Notes: generated by a model not told the origin, from the sequence alone. Numbered from the stretch's first letter, positions 1-9,563 are shown. The stretch: 64,000 nucleotides of DNA from Paenibacillus camerounensis (GCF_000723885.1 NZ_CCDG010000010.1:16717-80716); one strand, 5' to 3'. A program made the numbers and translations.

Positions 1-809
1 TGCTGATCGGTGCCGGACTGGCTGTTTCCGGGGCCGTTATGCAGGGTGTCTTCCGCAATGACCTGGCTGACCCTGGTATCCTTGGCATCAATGCCGGTGC
101 CGGGCTGATGGTCATGCTGATGGTTTCCTTTTATCCGACAACCAATGCGGCTCCGGTCTATTTTCTTCCGGTCATTGCCTTTGTCGGGGCAGGGCTGACT
201 GCGGCCCTGATCTATGTACTGGCTTACAAACGGCATGAGGGCATCAAGCCGATCCGTCTGCTGCTGACCGGTGTTGCTGTGGCTGCCGGAATCAGCGCCG
301 CGATGATTGTACTCACACTGCGCCTCGATCCCGACAAATACCAGTTCGTTGCGACCTGGCTGGCGGGCAGTATCTGGGGGACCAGCTGGAAGTTTGTCCT
401 GTCTCTTTTGCCGTGGATTGTCATCCTGGTACCCTATGTCATCTATAAGGCGCGGGTAATGAATGTGCTTAACCTGGGTGAGCAGACAGCGGTTGGCCTG
501 GGGGCTAACGTCAACAGAGAGCAGTTCAAGCTGCTGGCAGCCGCTGTCGGCCTCGCTGCATCCAGTGTTGCGGTCAGCGGCGGAATCGGATTTGTCGGTC
601 TCGTCGGGCCGCATCTGGCCCGCCGCCTGGTTGGTCCCAAGCATCAGCTGATGCTGCCGGCCTCAGCATTGCTGGGTGCTCTGCTGGTGATTACGGCCGA
701 TACGATCGGCCGCTGGATCCTGCAGCCGTCGGAGATTCCGACCGGCATCGTCGTCGCCGTCATCGGCGCACCTTATTTTTTGTATCTGCTGGCACGTACG
801 AAGTCATAG
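1..809 (+). CDS. FecCD-family iron-siderophore ABC transporter permease (5' truncated)
   Basis: The reading frame is open from the window edge (first full codon at base 3), so the gene begins upstream and only its last 268 codons are visible. The segment beginning [17 protein letters not shown] followed by [15 protein letters not shown] is the hallmark of FecCD/BtuC-type permeases, which form the membrane channel for ferric siderophores or cobalamin. Several hydrophobic helices follow, with a conserved [18 protein letters not shown] loop near the end, the usual contact site for the ATPase. A ferredoxin-NADP reductase starts 34 bases downstream and may be co-transcribed. The substrate cannot be read, but the iron-related neighbours favour a siderophore over B12. 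Confidence 0.93.
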   Translation, partial: LIGAGLAVSGAVMQGVFRNDLADPGILGINAGAGLMVMLMVSFYPTTNAAPVYFLPVIAFVGAGLTAALIYVLAYKRHEGIKPIRLLLTGVAVAAGISAAMIVLTLRLDPDKYQFVATWLAGSIWGTSWKFVLSLLPWIVILVPYVIYKARVMNVLNLGEQTAVGLGANVNREQFKLLAAAVGLAASSVAVSGGIGFVGLVGPHLARRLVGPKHQLMLPASALLGALLVITADTIGRWILQPSEIPTGIVVAVIGAPYFLYLLARTKS

Positions 810-843
810 ACAGCTTGACCAACATTTAACCGGAGGGGATAAC

Positions 844-1887
844 ATGAGTGATCAGGAACTGGAATTATATGATGTGACGATAATCGGCGGGGGACCTGCC
901 GGGATGTATACAGCTTTTTACAGCGGGATGAGAGATTTGAAGACAAAGCTGATCGAAGCCAAAGAAGAGCTGGGCGGAAGAATGCTGATCTACCCCGAGA
1001 AGATGATCTGGGATGTGGGCGGCGTTACCCCAACCCTCTGCGGTGATCTGATCAAACGGCTGGAGGAGCAGGCACGTACATTTGAACCGTCCATTGTACT
1101 CGGGCAGCAGATTGTTAACCAGGCACGCCAGGAGGATGGCACGTTCATTCTGACTTCGGCTACAGGGGAGCAGCACTGGACACGGACTGTCATTCTGGCC
1201 ATCGGATACGGCATTCTGCAGATGGCCAAGCTGGAGATTGAAGGTGCTGACCGTTACGAAGTAACCAACCTGCATTATACCGTGCAGGAGCTGGAGCCGT
1301 TCCGCGGCAAGCATGTGCTGATCTCCGGGGGCGGCGACTCCGCGGTAGACTGGGCCAATGAGCTGGAGAAAATCGCTGCCAGCGTTACAATTGTGCACAG
1401 AAGAGATCAGTTCGGCGGACATGAGAAAAATATCTCCCGTATGAAGGCATCCTCAGTTAAGGTACGGACACCGTATACAGTAAGCCAGCTGCATAGCAGC
1501 AACGGCGAAGCCATTGACCAGGTGACAATTACCCATGCCGATTCCGGCGAGAGCGAGCAGTTTGCAGTAGATGCGGTTATTGTGAATCATGGGCTGAGGA
1601 GTGATTTCGGCCCGCTGCGTGACTGGGGCATTGAGATGGGCGAATGGTGGGCCAAGGTTAGTCCTCGGCTTGAAACGAACCTGCCCGGTATTTTTGCCGC
1701 CGGAGATTTTGTTGATTATGACAGCAAGGTCCGCCTGATTGCCGGAACGTTTACGGATGCGGTGCTGGCACTCAACAGCGCCAAGCTGTTCATGGACCCG
1801 GATGCGCCTAAATATGCTTATGTATCCTCGCACAATGACCGGTTCAAGGAGAAGAACAAGGCGCTGGGCGTAAGTGATGATCACTAG
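844..1887 (+). CDS. Ferredoxin/flavodoxin-NADP+ reductase, YumC/YcgT type
   Basis: A 347-residue flavoprotein of the thioredoxin-reductase-like FNR group. The FAD dinucleotide motif GGGPAG is at residues 15-20, a second Rossmann motif ([11 protein letters not shown], for NADPH) lies near residue 160, and the C-terminal [12 protein letters not shown] closes the FAD site. No CxxC redox pair follows the second Rossmann motif, which separates it from thioredoxin reductases. The start has a GGAGGGG ribosome site. Family members pass electrons from NADPH to ferredoxin or flavodoxin. Some relatives (B. subtilis YcgT, staphylococcal IruO) are iron-regulated, and IruO serves in releasing iron from siderophores. 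Its position directly after a siderophore permease suggests that role here, which is inference. Confidence 0.9.
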   Translation: MSDQELELYDVTIIGGGPAGMYTAFYSGMRDLKTKLIEAKEELGGRMLIYPEKMIWDVGGVTPTLCGDLIKRLEEQARTFEPSIVLGQQIVNQARQEDGTFILTSATGEQHWTRTVILAIGYGILQMAKLEIEGADRYEVTNLHYTVQELEPFRGKHVLISGGGDSAVDWANELEKIAASVTIVHRRDQFGGHEKNISRMKASSVKVRTPYTVSQLHSSNGEAIDQVTITHADSGESEQFAVDAVIVNHGLRSDFGPLRDWGIEMGEWWAKVSPRLETNLPGIFAAGDFVDYDSKVRLIAGTFTDAVLALNSAKLFMDPDAPKYAYVSSHNDRFKEKNKALGVSDDH

Positions 1888-1939
1888 AAGACAGCTGGTA
1901 TTCCGGCTAACCTTCCTATTATAGATTAATAGTTACCTG

Positions 1940-1985
1940 GGCTGCCGGCCTGTAGGATGTTCTACAGGCCGGCAGCCTTATTTTT
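1940..1985 (+). terminator. Intrinsic terminator after the FNR gene
   Basis: A perfect 16-bp stem (GGCTGCCGGCCTGTAG and its complement) with a 6-base loop is followed by a T-rich tail. It closes the permease-reductase unit and isolates it from the germination operon. Confidence 0.9.
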
Positions 1986-2061
1986 GCTTGCGGCCCTGCT
2001 CATTCCATAAGCTGCATAAAAAAAGTTTCGCAGGCAAATAGTAACAGGGGAGGTGCTGAGC

Positions 2062-3627
2062 ATGCCAAATGAGACAACAGAATCCAGACCTGGAGAGATC
2101 AGCAACAGCAAGGAGCAGGGACCGCCCATCTATTTAAAGCTTGAAGATAATATTAAGCAGATATGTGACAGGCTGGGGAACAGCCCGGATCTGATTGTGC
2201 GCGCCTATGAATCACCGTTTCAGAATATCCGTGTAAAAACATTGTATATCAACGGTCTTATCGATAAAGAGCTTGTAGAAGAGTATATTACACATGCTTT
2301 GTCGTTTGACTCTTTGCGGCAGGGTATAGAGCCGGCTGCTGAAGAGGCCTTTGCTTATGCCAAGGAAAAAGCCCAGAATATCGGCAAAGAAAAGATAGTA
2401 GAGGACCAGAACAGTCTGCTGGAGGGGCTTCTGTCCGGGGATACGATGATCCTTTTTGACGGCCTTGAGAAGGGAATCAGCGTAAGCACAAGCGGCGGTG
2501 AAGGCAGGTCTGTTACAGAGGCAACGACACAGGTGAATATCCGCGGTCCCAAGGACAGCTTTACGGAATCGCTTGGGACGAATCTCTCGCTAGTACGCAA
2601 ACGGATCAAGAATCCGAATCTCTGGGTTGAGACCCTGACCATAGGCGCTGTAACCAAAACGGACGTATCCATTGTGCATATTCACGGCCTGGCGAAGGAA
2701 GAGACACTGCAGCAGATCAGAAAGAAGCTGGCGGATATCCATGTGGATTCCATCCTGGAATCCGGCTACATTGAGCAGCTGATCGAAGAAAACAATTATT
2801 CGCCGTTTCCTACACTCTATAATACCGAACGTCCGGATAGTGTGGCCGGGAATCTGCTGGAGGGGAGAATTGCCATTTTTGTGGACGGGACTCCCTTTGT
2901 GCTGATTCTTCCGGCTACCTTTTTTATGTTTTTTCATACAGTTGAAGACTATTACCAGCGTTATGATATTTCCTCAATTATCCGGATATTGCGGTTTATT
3001 TGTCTGCTGGTTTCCCTGTTCGGCCCGGCGATTTTTGTTGCTGCGCTTAACTTCCACCAGGAGATGATTCCAACGCCGCTGCTGATCAACTTTGCCTCCC
3101 AGCGTGAGGGGGTGCCGTTCCCGGTAGTTATTGAGGTGCTGCTGCTGGAGGTGACCTTTGAAATTATCCGCGAAGCCGGTATCCGCATGCCCTCGCAGAT
3201 CGGCCAGACGGTCTCTATAATCGGCGGTCTTGTACTGGGGCAGGCAGCCGTTCAGGCAGGGATCGTCTCGCCGGCAATGGTCATTGTCGTTTCGCTGACG
3301 GGAATATCCAGCTTTGCGACGCCGGCCTTTAATATGGCCCTGTCCATCCGTATCCTCCGCTTCATTATTACTTTTGTCGCTGCTTATATCGGACTGTACG
3401 GGATTGCCATTATCGGGCTTATGCTCGTTGCCCATCTGTGCAGCCTGCGTTCTCTGGGTGTGCCGTACATGTCGCCGGTAGCACCTTTTGCATCGGGTGA
3501 CCAAAAGGATATCTTTCTGCGCACACCGCTGCATTTCATGAAGACACGGCGCCGTCTGATCAGCAAGGACAGCAAGGTGCCGGGAACTACCGCACAGCTC
3601 AGCCGGGACGGCCGTCATGAAAGCTAA
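2062..3627 (+). CDS. GerA-family spore germination receptor, A subunit
   Basis: About 521 residues. A long soluble N-terminal part (roughly residues 1-270) carries the family signatures FTESLGTNLSLVRKRIKNPNL and the YTERPDSVAGNLLEGRIAIFVDG region. A membrane domain with about five or six helices follows. Family A subunits form the germinant receptor in the spore inner membrane together with B and C subunits. A GTG nine bases upstream is also in frame, but ATG 2062 is better placed behind AGGGGAGGTG. The gene overlaps the C subunit gene by 11 bases. The order A-C-B matches the gerK arrangement of B. subtilis, but these families have many paralogs, so no symbol is given. Confidence 0.93.
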   Translation: MPNETTESRPGEISNSKEQGPPIYLKLEDNIKQICDRLGNSPDLIVRAYESPFQNIRVKTLYINGLIDKELVEEYITHALSFDSLRQGIEPAAEEAFAYAKEKAQNIGKEKIVEDQNSLLEGLLSGDTMILFDGLEKGISVSTSGGEGRSVTEATTQVNIRGPKDSFTESLGTNLSLVRKRIKNPNLWVETLTIGAVTKTDVSIVHIHGLAKEETLQQIRKKLADIHVDSILESGYIEQLIEENNYSPFPTLYNTERPDSVAGNLLEGRIAIFVDGTPFVLILPATFFMFFHTVEDYYQRYDISSIIRILRFICLLVSLFGPAIFVAALNFHQEMIPTPLLINFASQREGVPFPVVIEVLLLEVTFEIIREAGIRMPSQIGQTVSIIGGLVLGQAAVQAGIVSPAMVIVVSLTGISSFATPAFNMALSIRILRFIITFVAAYIGLYGIAIIGLMLVAHLCSLRSLGVPYMSPVAPFASGDQKDIFLRTPLHFMKTRRRLISKDSKVPGTTAQLSRDGRHES

Positions 3628-4822
3628 GCTGGCGCTGCTGCTCGCAGCTGTTCTGGGCTGCTCCCTGGTGCTAAGCGGCTGCTGGAACAGCCGGGAGCTG
3701 AATGAGCTGGCGATCGTCAGCGGAATCGGATTGGATGCTCTCGACGGCAAGCCGGGCTACCGGGTAACCTTTCAGATTATTAATCCGTCCTCATCCGCAC
3801 AGACAACGGGATCTGCCAGCAATCAACCGCCGATTATCATCGTCTCGGCAACCGACCGTACCATTTTTGGGGCACTCCGCAAAGCATCGCGGCGGGCAAC
3901 CCGGCAGCTCTTTTTTGCCCATACCCAGCTGGTGCTGATCGGAGAGTCCCTGGCGCAAAAAGGAATTACCAGCCTCTTTGACATTTTTGAACGGTCCCAT
4001 GAGCTGCGGCTGAATTCAGCGGTGCTGGTCTCCAAGGGGACGGATGCGGCATCGGTTCTCAAGCTTCTGACGACACTTGAGAGCATGCCGTCCATGGGAC
4101 TTCTCAAAAAAATGCAGAACACCTCCAAAGTATGGGGGGAGAACCGAATCATTACGGTGTTTGAGGTGGTTAACGGCATTACCGGGGAAAGCGATTTTAC
4201 CATTAATGGTGTAGAGATAGTAGGGGATGCAGCAGAGGGGGAGAAAAAAAGCAGCCTGGAGCAGTCTGAGCCGATGGTTGGTTCACTAATGAGCGGGCTA
4301 GGCGTCTTTAAGGAGGGCAGGCTGATCGGCTGGCTGAACGGGCCTGAGTCGAGGGGAACGCAATGGGTACTTGATAAACTGAATGAAACCAATGTGAACA
4401 TCGTTTCTCCGGACATGGAAGAAGATATCGCCGTAAATATTTTTTATTCCAAGACCCGTGTGAAGGTGGACCTCCAGGACGGCAAGCCGGTATTTCATGT
4501 CCATATCAGTGAAGAAGGGATTATCAATGAAACCGGGGGGTTCGTGGATTTGGGCAAGGAGGACGAACTTCAGGCGCTGGAAAAGGGTATCGCAGACAAA
4601 ACAGCGGCCGAGGTCCGGCAGGCGGTTAAGGCTGCACAGGACATGAAAACAGATATTTTTAACTTTGGCAATGAACTGAAGCGAATCCATCCGCAGGATT
4701 GGGAGACGGTAAAAGAGGACTGGAGTGGCGCTTTTGCCGAAGGGGAGCTGGATCTCAAGGTGGATGCCTACATCCGCAGTACGGGAATGCGGCTCAAGCC
4801 GTACATTCCCGCCAAAAAATAA
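3617..4822 (+). CDS. GerC-family germination receptor lipoprotein, C subunit
   Basis: A 401-residue Ger(x)C protein. The signal peptide ends in the lipobox LSGC, with the lipid-attachment cysteine at residue 22, followed by the family start CWNSRELNELAIVSGIGLD. Family members are anchored to the outer face of the spore inner membrane and are needed for receptor function. The start codon overlaps the end of the A subunit gene, and the B subunit gene follows after 26 bases, so the three genes form one operon. Confidence 0.93.
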   Translation: MKAKLALLLAAVLGCSLVLSGCWNSRELNELAIVSGIGLDALDGKPGYRVTFQIINPSSSAQTTGSASNQPPIIIVSATDRTIFGALRKASRRATRQLFFAHTQLVLIGESLAQKGITSLFDIFERSHELRLNSAVLVSKGTDAASVLKLLTTLESMPSMGLLKKMQNTSKVWGENRIITVFEVVNGITGESDFTINGVEIVGDAAEGEKKSSLEQSEPMVGSLMSGLGVFKEGRLIGWLNGPESRGTQWVLDKLNETNVNIVSPDMEEDIAVNIFYSKTRVKVDLQDGKPVFHVHISEEGIINETGGFVDLGKEDELQALEKGIADKTAAEVRQAVKAAQDMKTDIFNFGNELKRIHPQDWETVKEDWSGAFAEGELDLKVDAYIRSTGMRLKPYIPAKK

Positions 4823-4848
4823 AGCCTGGTGAGGAACGGGGGCGTAGT

Positions 4849-5946
4849 ATGCGAAAGGAAGTCATAGGACCGTTTCAATTGTTTGCGATGATCGTTCTGT
4901 TCGAGCTGGGAACGGCGGTGGTTGTGCCCATCGGCCTGGAGAGCGGGCATGCGGTATGGATCTCCATCCTCATGGCGCTGCCCGGCGGCATCCTGCTGTA
5001 TCTTGTGTACGCCTACCTGTACCGCCAGTTTCCGGATCTTGTAATCAGCGGGTATACGCGAAAAATTCTCGGCAAATGGATTGGCTGGCCGCTCAGCCTG
5101 CTGTACCTGCCGGTTCTGACCTATAACGGCTCGCGGAACCTGCGGGAGGCTGGTGATCTGCTGATCTCCTCATCGTATGACCGGACACCGATTTTTATTA
5201 TCAATTGCATTATGGTTATTGCTGTTATGTACATCCTGTATCAGGGAATCGAGGTGTTCTCAAGAACAGCAGAGATTTATTTCTGGGTGATTGTCCTGAT
5301 GGGGCTGATTGCGAACTTCGTGGTAATTATAGCCGGTCTGGTACAGTTCAAAAATCTGTTTCCGATTCATCCCGGGGAGTGGGTGGAGGCGCTGAAATCA
5401 GCTTATCCCAATATTTGGATTTTTCCATATGGAGAGCTGGTTTGCTTTACTGCGATTCTGCCGCATTTCAATTCGAAGCATAAAATCGGAAGGACCGGGG
5501 TTGGGGCGATGGCGCTGAGCGCCTTTCTGCTGAGCTTTACCCATGCGGTTGAAATGTCAGTGCTGGGCGAGGATATTTACAGCCGGACCACTTTTCCGAT
5601 GTTTACTACGATTACGCTGGTCAATGTGGCTAATTTTCTGCAGCGGCTAGACGCACTGGTTATATTGACACTAATTATCGGGGTTTTTTTCAAAATGTCC
5701 ATTTACTGCTATGCGGCAGTCTCCATTGCGGCTGATTTATTCCATGTCAAGGAGCCCCGGAGGCTTGTGATTCCAGTGGGGTCAGTGGTTCTGTACAGCT
5801 CGTTTGTCAGTGCAGAGAATTTCCCGCTGCATATGAATGACGGTAAAGTGTTTCTGGAGAACATCCTGCCTATTCTGTGCGCGGTGATTCCGGTTCTGTT
5901 ATTTATCGTGCATCGTATCCGGCGGAGGTTCGGATGGTACAAGTAG
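4849..5946 (+). CDS. GerB-family germination receptor permease, B subunit
   Basis: A 365-residue integral membrane protein with about ten hydrophobic helices, of the APC-superfamily spore germination type. It starts MRKEVIGPFQLFAMIVLFELGT and has the conserved internal segment ILPHFNSKHK. An upstream in-frame start at 4699 lies inside the C subunit gene and gives an extension without family character, so ATG 4849 is preferred. The subunit is thought to hold the germinant-binding pocket. The gene ends two bases before a convergent small gene. Confidence 0.93.
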   Translation: MRKEVIGPFQLFAMIVLFELGTAVVVPIGLESGHAVWISILMALPGGILLYLVYAYLYRQFPDLVISGYTRKILGKWIGWPLSLLYLPVLTYNGSRNLREAGDLLISSSYDRTPIFIINCIMVIAVMYILYQGIEVFSRTAEIYFWVIVLMGLIANFVVIIAGLVQFKNLFPIHPGEWVEALKSAYPNIWIFPYGELVCFTAILPHFNSKHKIGRTGVGAMALSAFLLSFTHAVEMSVLGEDIYSRTTFPMFTTITLVNVANFLQRLDALVILTLIIGVFFKMSIYCYAAVSIAADLFHVKEPRRLVIPVGSVVLYSSFVSAENFPLHMNDGKVFLENILPILCAVIPVLLFIVHRIRRRFGWYK

Positions 5947-5948
5947 GC

Positions 5949-6176
5949 TTATTTACGTGTGGGCTTACGGGGTCTGAACATATCTGCTGCGGCAACAAAA
6001 ACCGGCAGGGCAGCAAAAACAATCATACAGAAGGCTTCCTGCAGTGTTGTGGTAGCAAATACAGTGACAAGAGAGTGCAGGGAACGGGCCATGGGGGTTC
6101 CGCCAATCATATCAACGCCAACAATCATTCCCATCGTCAAAAGGGCGAGTACCAGATAAATTCCGATGATTTTCAT
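5949..6176 (-). CDS. Small two-helix membrane protein, unknown function
   Basis: A 75-residue predicted protein with two hydrophobic segments (about residues 2-25 and 43-64) and a basic tail RPRKPTRK. The start at 6176 is chosen because GGAGGAGG lies at good distance from that ATG; an earlier in-frame ATG at 6230 has no such site. I do not recognise the family. It converges on the germination operon with only two bases between the stop codons. Confidence 0.6.
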   Translation of the reverse strand: MKIIGIYLVLALLTMGMIVGVDMIGGTPMARSLHSLVTVFATTTLQEAFCMIVFAALPVFVAAADMFRPRKPTRK

Positions 6177-6296
6177 GACTAACAATCCTCCTCCTGTTGC
6201 CGAAGCGGCAGACAAAGGTATTATCCCCATTTGCCGGAAAAGGTAGTCGCCTTGCCTTCAGATAAGTAATAAGGGGGATTAAACAGACGCCCTCTC

Positions 6297-6340
6297 AAAA
6301 AAACACGGCCAGCAGGCCTGTGAAGACCCGTTAGCCGTGT
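6297..6340 (-). terminator. Terminator after the siderophore-binding protein gene
   Basis: On the minus strand ACACGGC and GCCGTGT enclose a long loop that contains a second small stem, followed by seven T residues, just past the stop codon at 6345. Confidence 0.8.
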
Positions 6341-6344
6341 ACTG

Positions 6345-7364
6345 TTATTGTGCTGAGGTGAGCCAGTCAGCCAGCTCCTCTGTCTGGGAAAGGACGGCAA
6401 TCGGATCATAATACCAGGAGCGTTCTTCCTTCCATACGTAAAGATGACCGTTCTTAACGGCAGGCAGACTGCCCCAGACCGGGTCTTTTGTAAAATCATC
6501 CGCAGTCAGAGTGTTGTCCGTTATGATAAGGTAATCCCCGGCATAGCTGTTCAGCATCTCTGCAGAAATTTCGGCCCACTGCTTCTCCATAATCTCATCC
6601 GCTACTGCTGCCGGTGGTTTGCGGCCAAGCGCCTGATAGACTGGCTGTCCGCCGCGTCCAAAATTGTCGCCATAAGCCCAGGTGGATTTGTCGGCATGCT
6701 CCAGAATGCTGAAGGTGGCATCCGCCGGAATGGCTGCGTCCACTTTGGCTTTGGCTGCAGCAATACGTGTATCATAATCGGCCAGCCAGTCTTTGGCTTC
6801 CTGTTCCTTGCCCAGCAGCTCCCCGAAATAAGTCAGCTCCTCATGGGCATTCTTCAGGTCACCGTAAGGAACAATGACTGTCGGCGCAATCTGGCTCAGC
6901 GTTTCATAGCTGTCGGCCATACCTGAGATAATCAGGTCAGGCTCCAGTGCGATAATATTCTCAGGAGACATTTTCCCGTAGGTTCCGGTATCCGTCACTC
7001 CGGCAAGCGCTTCTTTAAAGTAGACATTTTCCAGGGTCAGGCCCGGGGCACCGACCGGGATCGTTCCCAGGGCAATCAGGCTGCCGAGGTATTCTTCCGC
7101 AACGATGCGTTTCGGTTCCGCCGGAATTTCGATTTCACCATTGATGGTGGTAACGGTTTTGAAAGCGTCTGGTGCAGCGGTGGCTGCGGGCTGCGGGGAT
7201 GCGGTGGCTGTGGCGTTGTCCCCTGTATTGGCCGTTTCCGTATTAGTGTTGCCGCTGCTATTTCCGCAGGCGGATGCCACAAGGGCCAGGATCACCAGCA
7301 GAGGAAAGAGGCTCCAGTATTTTCGTGCTTTTCGTTGTTTGCTGCCGTACTGCCGGTTAATCAA
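6345..7364 (-). CDS. Iron-siderophore ABC transporter substrate-binding lipoprotein
   Basis: A 339-residue class III binding protein (FeuA/FhuD type). A basic signal peptide ends at the lipobox ASAC (Cys33). A Thr/Ala-rich linker of about 40 residues follows, then the TroA-like fold with IPAEPKRIVAEEYLGSLIAL, LEPDLIISG and the C-terminal GHLYVW region. The TTG start at 7364 is preferred over an ATG at 7403, because the upstream ATG lies inside a Fur box and AAGGGGGC is correctly spaced from the TTG. The gene lies 69 bases behind a Btr-like regulator on the same strand and has its own Fur-controlled promoter region. No permease or ATPase gene is adjacent. Confidence 0.92.
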   Translation of the reverse strand: MINRQYGSKQRKARKYWSLFPLLVILALVASACGNSSGNTNTETANTGDNATATASPQPAATAAPDAFKTVTTINGEIEIPAEPKRIVAEEYLGSLIALGTIPVGAPGLTLENVYFKEALAGVTDTGTYGKMSPENIIALEPDLIISGMADSYETLSQIAPTVIVPYGDLKNAHEELTYFGELLGKEQEAKDWLADYDTRIAAAKAKVDAAIPADATFSILEHADKSTWAYGDNFGRGGQPVYQALGRKPPAAVADEIMEKQWAEISAEMLNSYAGDYLIITDNTLTADDFTKDPVWGSLPAVKNGHLYVWKEERSWYYDPIAVLSQTEELADWLTSAQ

Positions 7365-7382
7365 AGTTATTGCCCCCTTATT

Positions 7383-7401
7383 TATATTGATTATCATTCT
7401 C
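7383..7401 (-). promoter_or_regulatory. Fur box upstream of the siderophore-binding protein
   Basis: Minus-strand GAGAATGATAATCAATATA matches 16 of 19 positions of the classical Fur box GATAATGATAATCATTATC. It lies 19-37 bases upstream of the TTG start codon, where a repressor would block initiation when iron is plentiful. Confidence 0.85.
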
Positions 7402-7433
7402 ATTTACACTTTACAGATAACGGCCCGTGAAGA

Positions 7434-9059
7434 CTATGGCCGGATGTGATCATGTCCCATGTAAATTTGTGATCTTATAGATTGCATTAGCGTATTCAGC
7501 TGTGCCAGCGAAGACAGGGGGTCAAAGCCATAGAACATTTCCGTCTGGTCTACCAGATAAACCCGGTTGTTACGGACTGCCGCAAGCGTCTGCCAGCGCG
7601 GAGAATGCAGCATGCTGCTGAATCGCTCGTGTCCGGCAGGCGTAGAAGGGCCGCTGGTAATGAAGATATGATCTGCATTATAATCCGGCAAATGTTCAAT
7701 GGCAGTCTCAAGATACCCGTGGCCGAGTAAGCCCTGCTCAAGTAAGGCAGCAGGCGGACTGAACCCGAGATCACCGTAAAGGATCTGGGAGCCGTGCCCA
7801 TAGCTGCTGCTGTAGCAGTAGGCTGCTGCTCCGCCGACCTCCCAGGCAACGGCTGTCCCGCGCGGGCCGATCAGCCGGTCCAGCTCCCGGTTATAGCGGC
7901 AGCACAGCTCATCATACCGGCTGAGCCATTCTTCAGCCCGGAGCTTGCGGCCGGTGATATCCGCAATGGCTGTGAACTGTTCCCGCCAGCCCATCTGCAT
8001 ATAGGGAAGCTCAATAACCGGAGCGACGGGCAGAAGCTGCTCACGTCCCCCCGGGAGCGTATAGCTGATTATGACATCAGGCTTCGCAGCGGCTACCGAA
8101 CGGTACAGATCAGTGCCGTTAGTACCCTCTGCCCGTAGTCCTGGGTAGGCGGGCACGAGCTCAAGCTGTTTCATCCAGCCCGAATAAACACCCAGCTCAG
8201 GCACAATTTCCAGCGCCCTAAGACTGGCAGTATGGTTAAAATTCAGCGAAGCAATTCTTTTGGCTTTGCGGTGATAGACCGCCGGTGAGACACCCACCAC
8301 CTGTTTGAATTTACGGCTGAGATAAGTGCCTTCGCTGTAGCCTACTTCAAGTGCCAGCGTGCTGAGGCTCTGTGTTTCAGTCAGCAGGCGCTGCTGAACC
8401 CGGCGGATCCGCTGCAGGGTCAGATATTCACTGAAGGAGCGTCCGGTAGCCTTGCGGAAGGTCCGTGAGAAATGCTCCGGACTGACCTGTGCCAGCTCGG
8501 CCAGCTGTGATCTGGTCAGGTCTTCATTGTAATGCCCGTCTATGTATTGCAGAATATGGTCAAGCCAGTGCTCCTGCGGATGAATAATCTGAGTATGCAG
8601 CTTGTAGAGCCCGGCCAGCAGCTCAGTGAACAGCAGCTGTACAGCAAACGGGTTATCCTCTGACGGTTCATTCCATTTCTGCAGCAGCCGGCAGGCCAGG
8701 CTGCAGATCGCTGCGGGGGCTGAACTGTGCAGCCCGCTGTTATTTAGCGGGCTGGCATCTGCATCTCCCGGCCGGGTGACAGAGGTATATTCTATCCACA
8801 CACCCTGAAGACTGAACTGGGCATTCAGGGAGAGCGGCAGGCTGCTGCTGCAGCACAGCATGCTGCCGGCGGTGAGGACATGCTGATTGCCATCTACTTC
8901 TATGCTGCCGCTGCCTCCGGATACGATCATCAGAATAGAGCAGGGAGCCGGAGCACCGGGGCCGCTGCTTGCCGGTAGTCCGGACAGATTAACGATCCGG
9001 CGGGGGAGCTGGAAGCTTGCAGTAAGCGGGAACGGGGTGCCGGAATAAGGAGCGGTCAT
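7434..9059 (-). CDS. AraC-family regulator fused to a siderophore-binding domain (Btr-like)
   Basis: About 541 residues in three parts. First comes an N-terminal cupin-like AraC sensor region. Next, near residues 165-270, is a double helix-turn-helix AraC domain (LAELAQVSPEHFSRTFRKAT, then LALEVGYSEGTYLSRKFKQV). The C-terminal part of about 260 residues resembles periplasmic ferric-siderophore binding proteins but has no signal peptide. B. subtilis Btr has the same plan: it binds siderophore in the cytoplasm and activates the uptake operon. Here the likely target is the binding-protein gene just downstream. Start ATG 9059 sits behind AGAGGG; an ATG at 9080 is also in frame. Confidence 0.9.
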   Translation of the reverse strand: MTAPYSGTPFPLTASFQLPRRIVNLSGLPASSGPGAPAPCSILMIVSGGSGSIEVDGNQHVLTAGSMLCCSSSLPLSLNAQFSLQGVWIEYTSVTRPGDADASPLNNSGLHSSAPAAICSLACRLLQKWNEPSEDNPFAVQLLFTELLAGLYKLHTQIIHPQEHWLDHILQYIDGHYNEDLTRSQLAELAQVSPEHFSRTFRKATGRSFSEYLTLQRIRRVQQRLLTETQSLSTLALEVGYSEGTYLSRKFKQVVGVSPAVYHRKAKRIASLNFNHTASLRALEIVPELGVYSGWMKQLELVPAYPGLRAEGTNGTDLYRSVAAAKPDVIISYTLPGGREQLLPVAPVIELPYMQMGWREQFTAIADITGRKLRAEEWLSRYDELCCRYNRELDRLIGPRGTAVAWEVGGAAAYCYSSSYGHGSQILYGDLGFSPPAALLEQGLLGHGYLETAIEHLPDYNADHIFITSGPSTPAGHERFSSMLHSPRWQTLAAVRNNRVYLVDQTEMFYGFDPLSSLAQLNTLMQSIRSQIYMGHDHIRP

Positions 9060-9081
9060 ATTAATATTCCCTCTTTTCATA

Positions 9082-9107
9082 TGATAACAGTTCTCAATTA
9101 GAGTATA
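9082..9107 (-). promoter_or_regulatory. Promoter element and Fur-like dyad of the Btr-like gene
   Basis: Minus-strand TATACT (9102-9107) is a good -10 element. Just downstream, TGAGAACTGTTATCA (9082-9096) is a 7-1-7 dyad matching the Fur consensus TGATAATNATTATCA at 11 of 14 defined positions. This would put the regulator gene itself under iron control. Confidence 0.5.
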
Positions 9108-9203
9108 TCAAGTTTTTTGGCTATTGACGATCCTCCCGGAGATACGTAGTGTTTAGGTTAATCTGTGATCAGGGTATAATTGAGTACAAGGAGGGGACTG
9201 CCT

Positions 9204-9563
9204 GTGACGACCTGGAACCTGCAAGGAACGGTAAGCCACCTGCTAATCTGCAATGGAAGCAGCTGCAGAAAGAACAAGGGTGAGGAAATAGCCGAAGCAA
9301 TCGAAGACGAAATTGAGAAGCAGGGGGCCGGAAGCCTTATTCATACGACTGTTACCCGCTGTAACGGAAGATGCTCCGATGCCTGTGTGGTGATCTCTTA
9401 CCCTGAGGGTGTATGGTACCGGGAGATGACCCCTAAATCCGGTAAAGCGCTGGTACGCAGGCTGATTGAGGGCGAGCGGCTGGAGGATAACATCTTATAC
9501 ACGTATGACGGCCAGCTTACCGCAGCTTCTGCCAAGGGTACCAAGGGGAAGAAGAAAAAGTGA
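9204..9563 (+). CDS. Thioredoxin-like [2Fe-2S] ferredoxin domain protein
   Basis: A 119-residue soluble protein. Cysteines at 16 and 21 (CNGSSC) and at 53 and 57 (CNGRC), followed by ISYPEGVWY, match the thioredoxin-fold [2Fe-2S] ferredoxin family. An additional cysteine at 61 stands where family members often have Gly or Pro. The basic tail is KGTKGKKKK. The GTG start is chosen from its AAGGAGGGG ribosome site; a TTG at 9180 would read through that site. TATAAT at 9175-9180 is a likely -10 element, giving a very short leader. Electron partner unknown. Confidence 0.8.
   Translation: MTTWNLQGTVSHLLICNGSSCRKNKGEEIAEAIEDEIEKQGAGSLIHTTVTRCNGRCSDACVVISYPEGVWYREMTPKSGKALVRRLIEGERLEDNILYTYDGQLTAASAKGTKGKKKK

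Noticed and set aside
2014..2043. GCATA-N18-AATAGTA as a sigma-G promoter for the germination operon
   Set aside because: The start of transcription would fall inside the ribosome site at 2046-2054, and the -10 has two mismatches.
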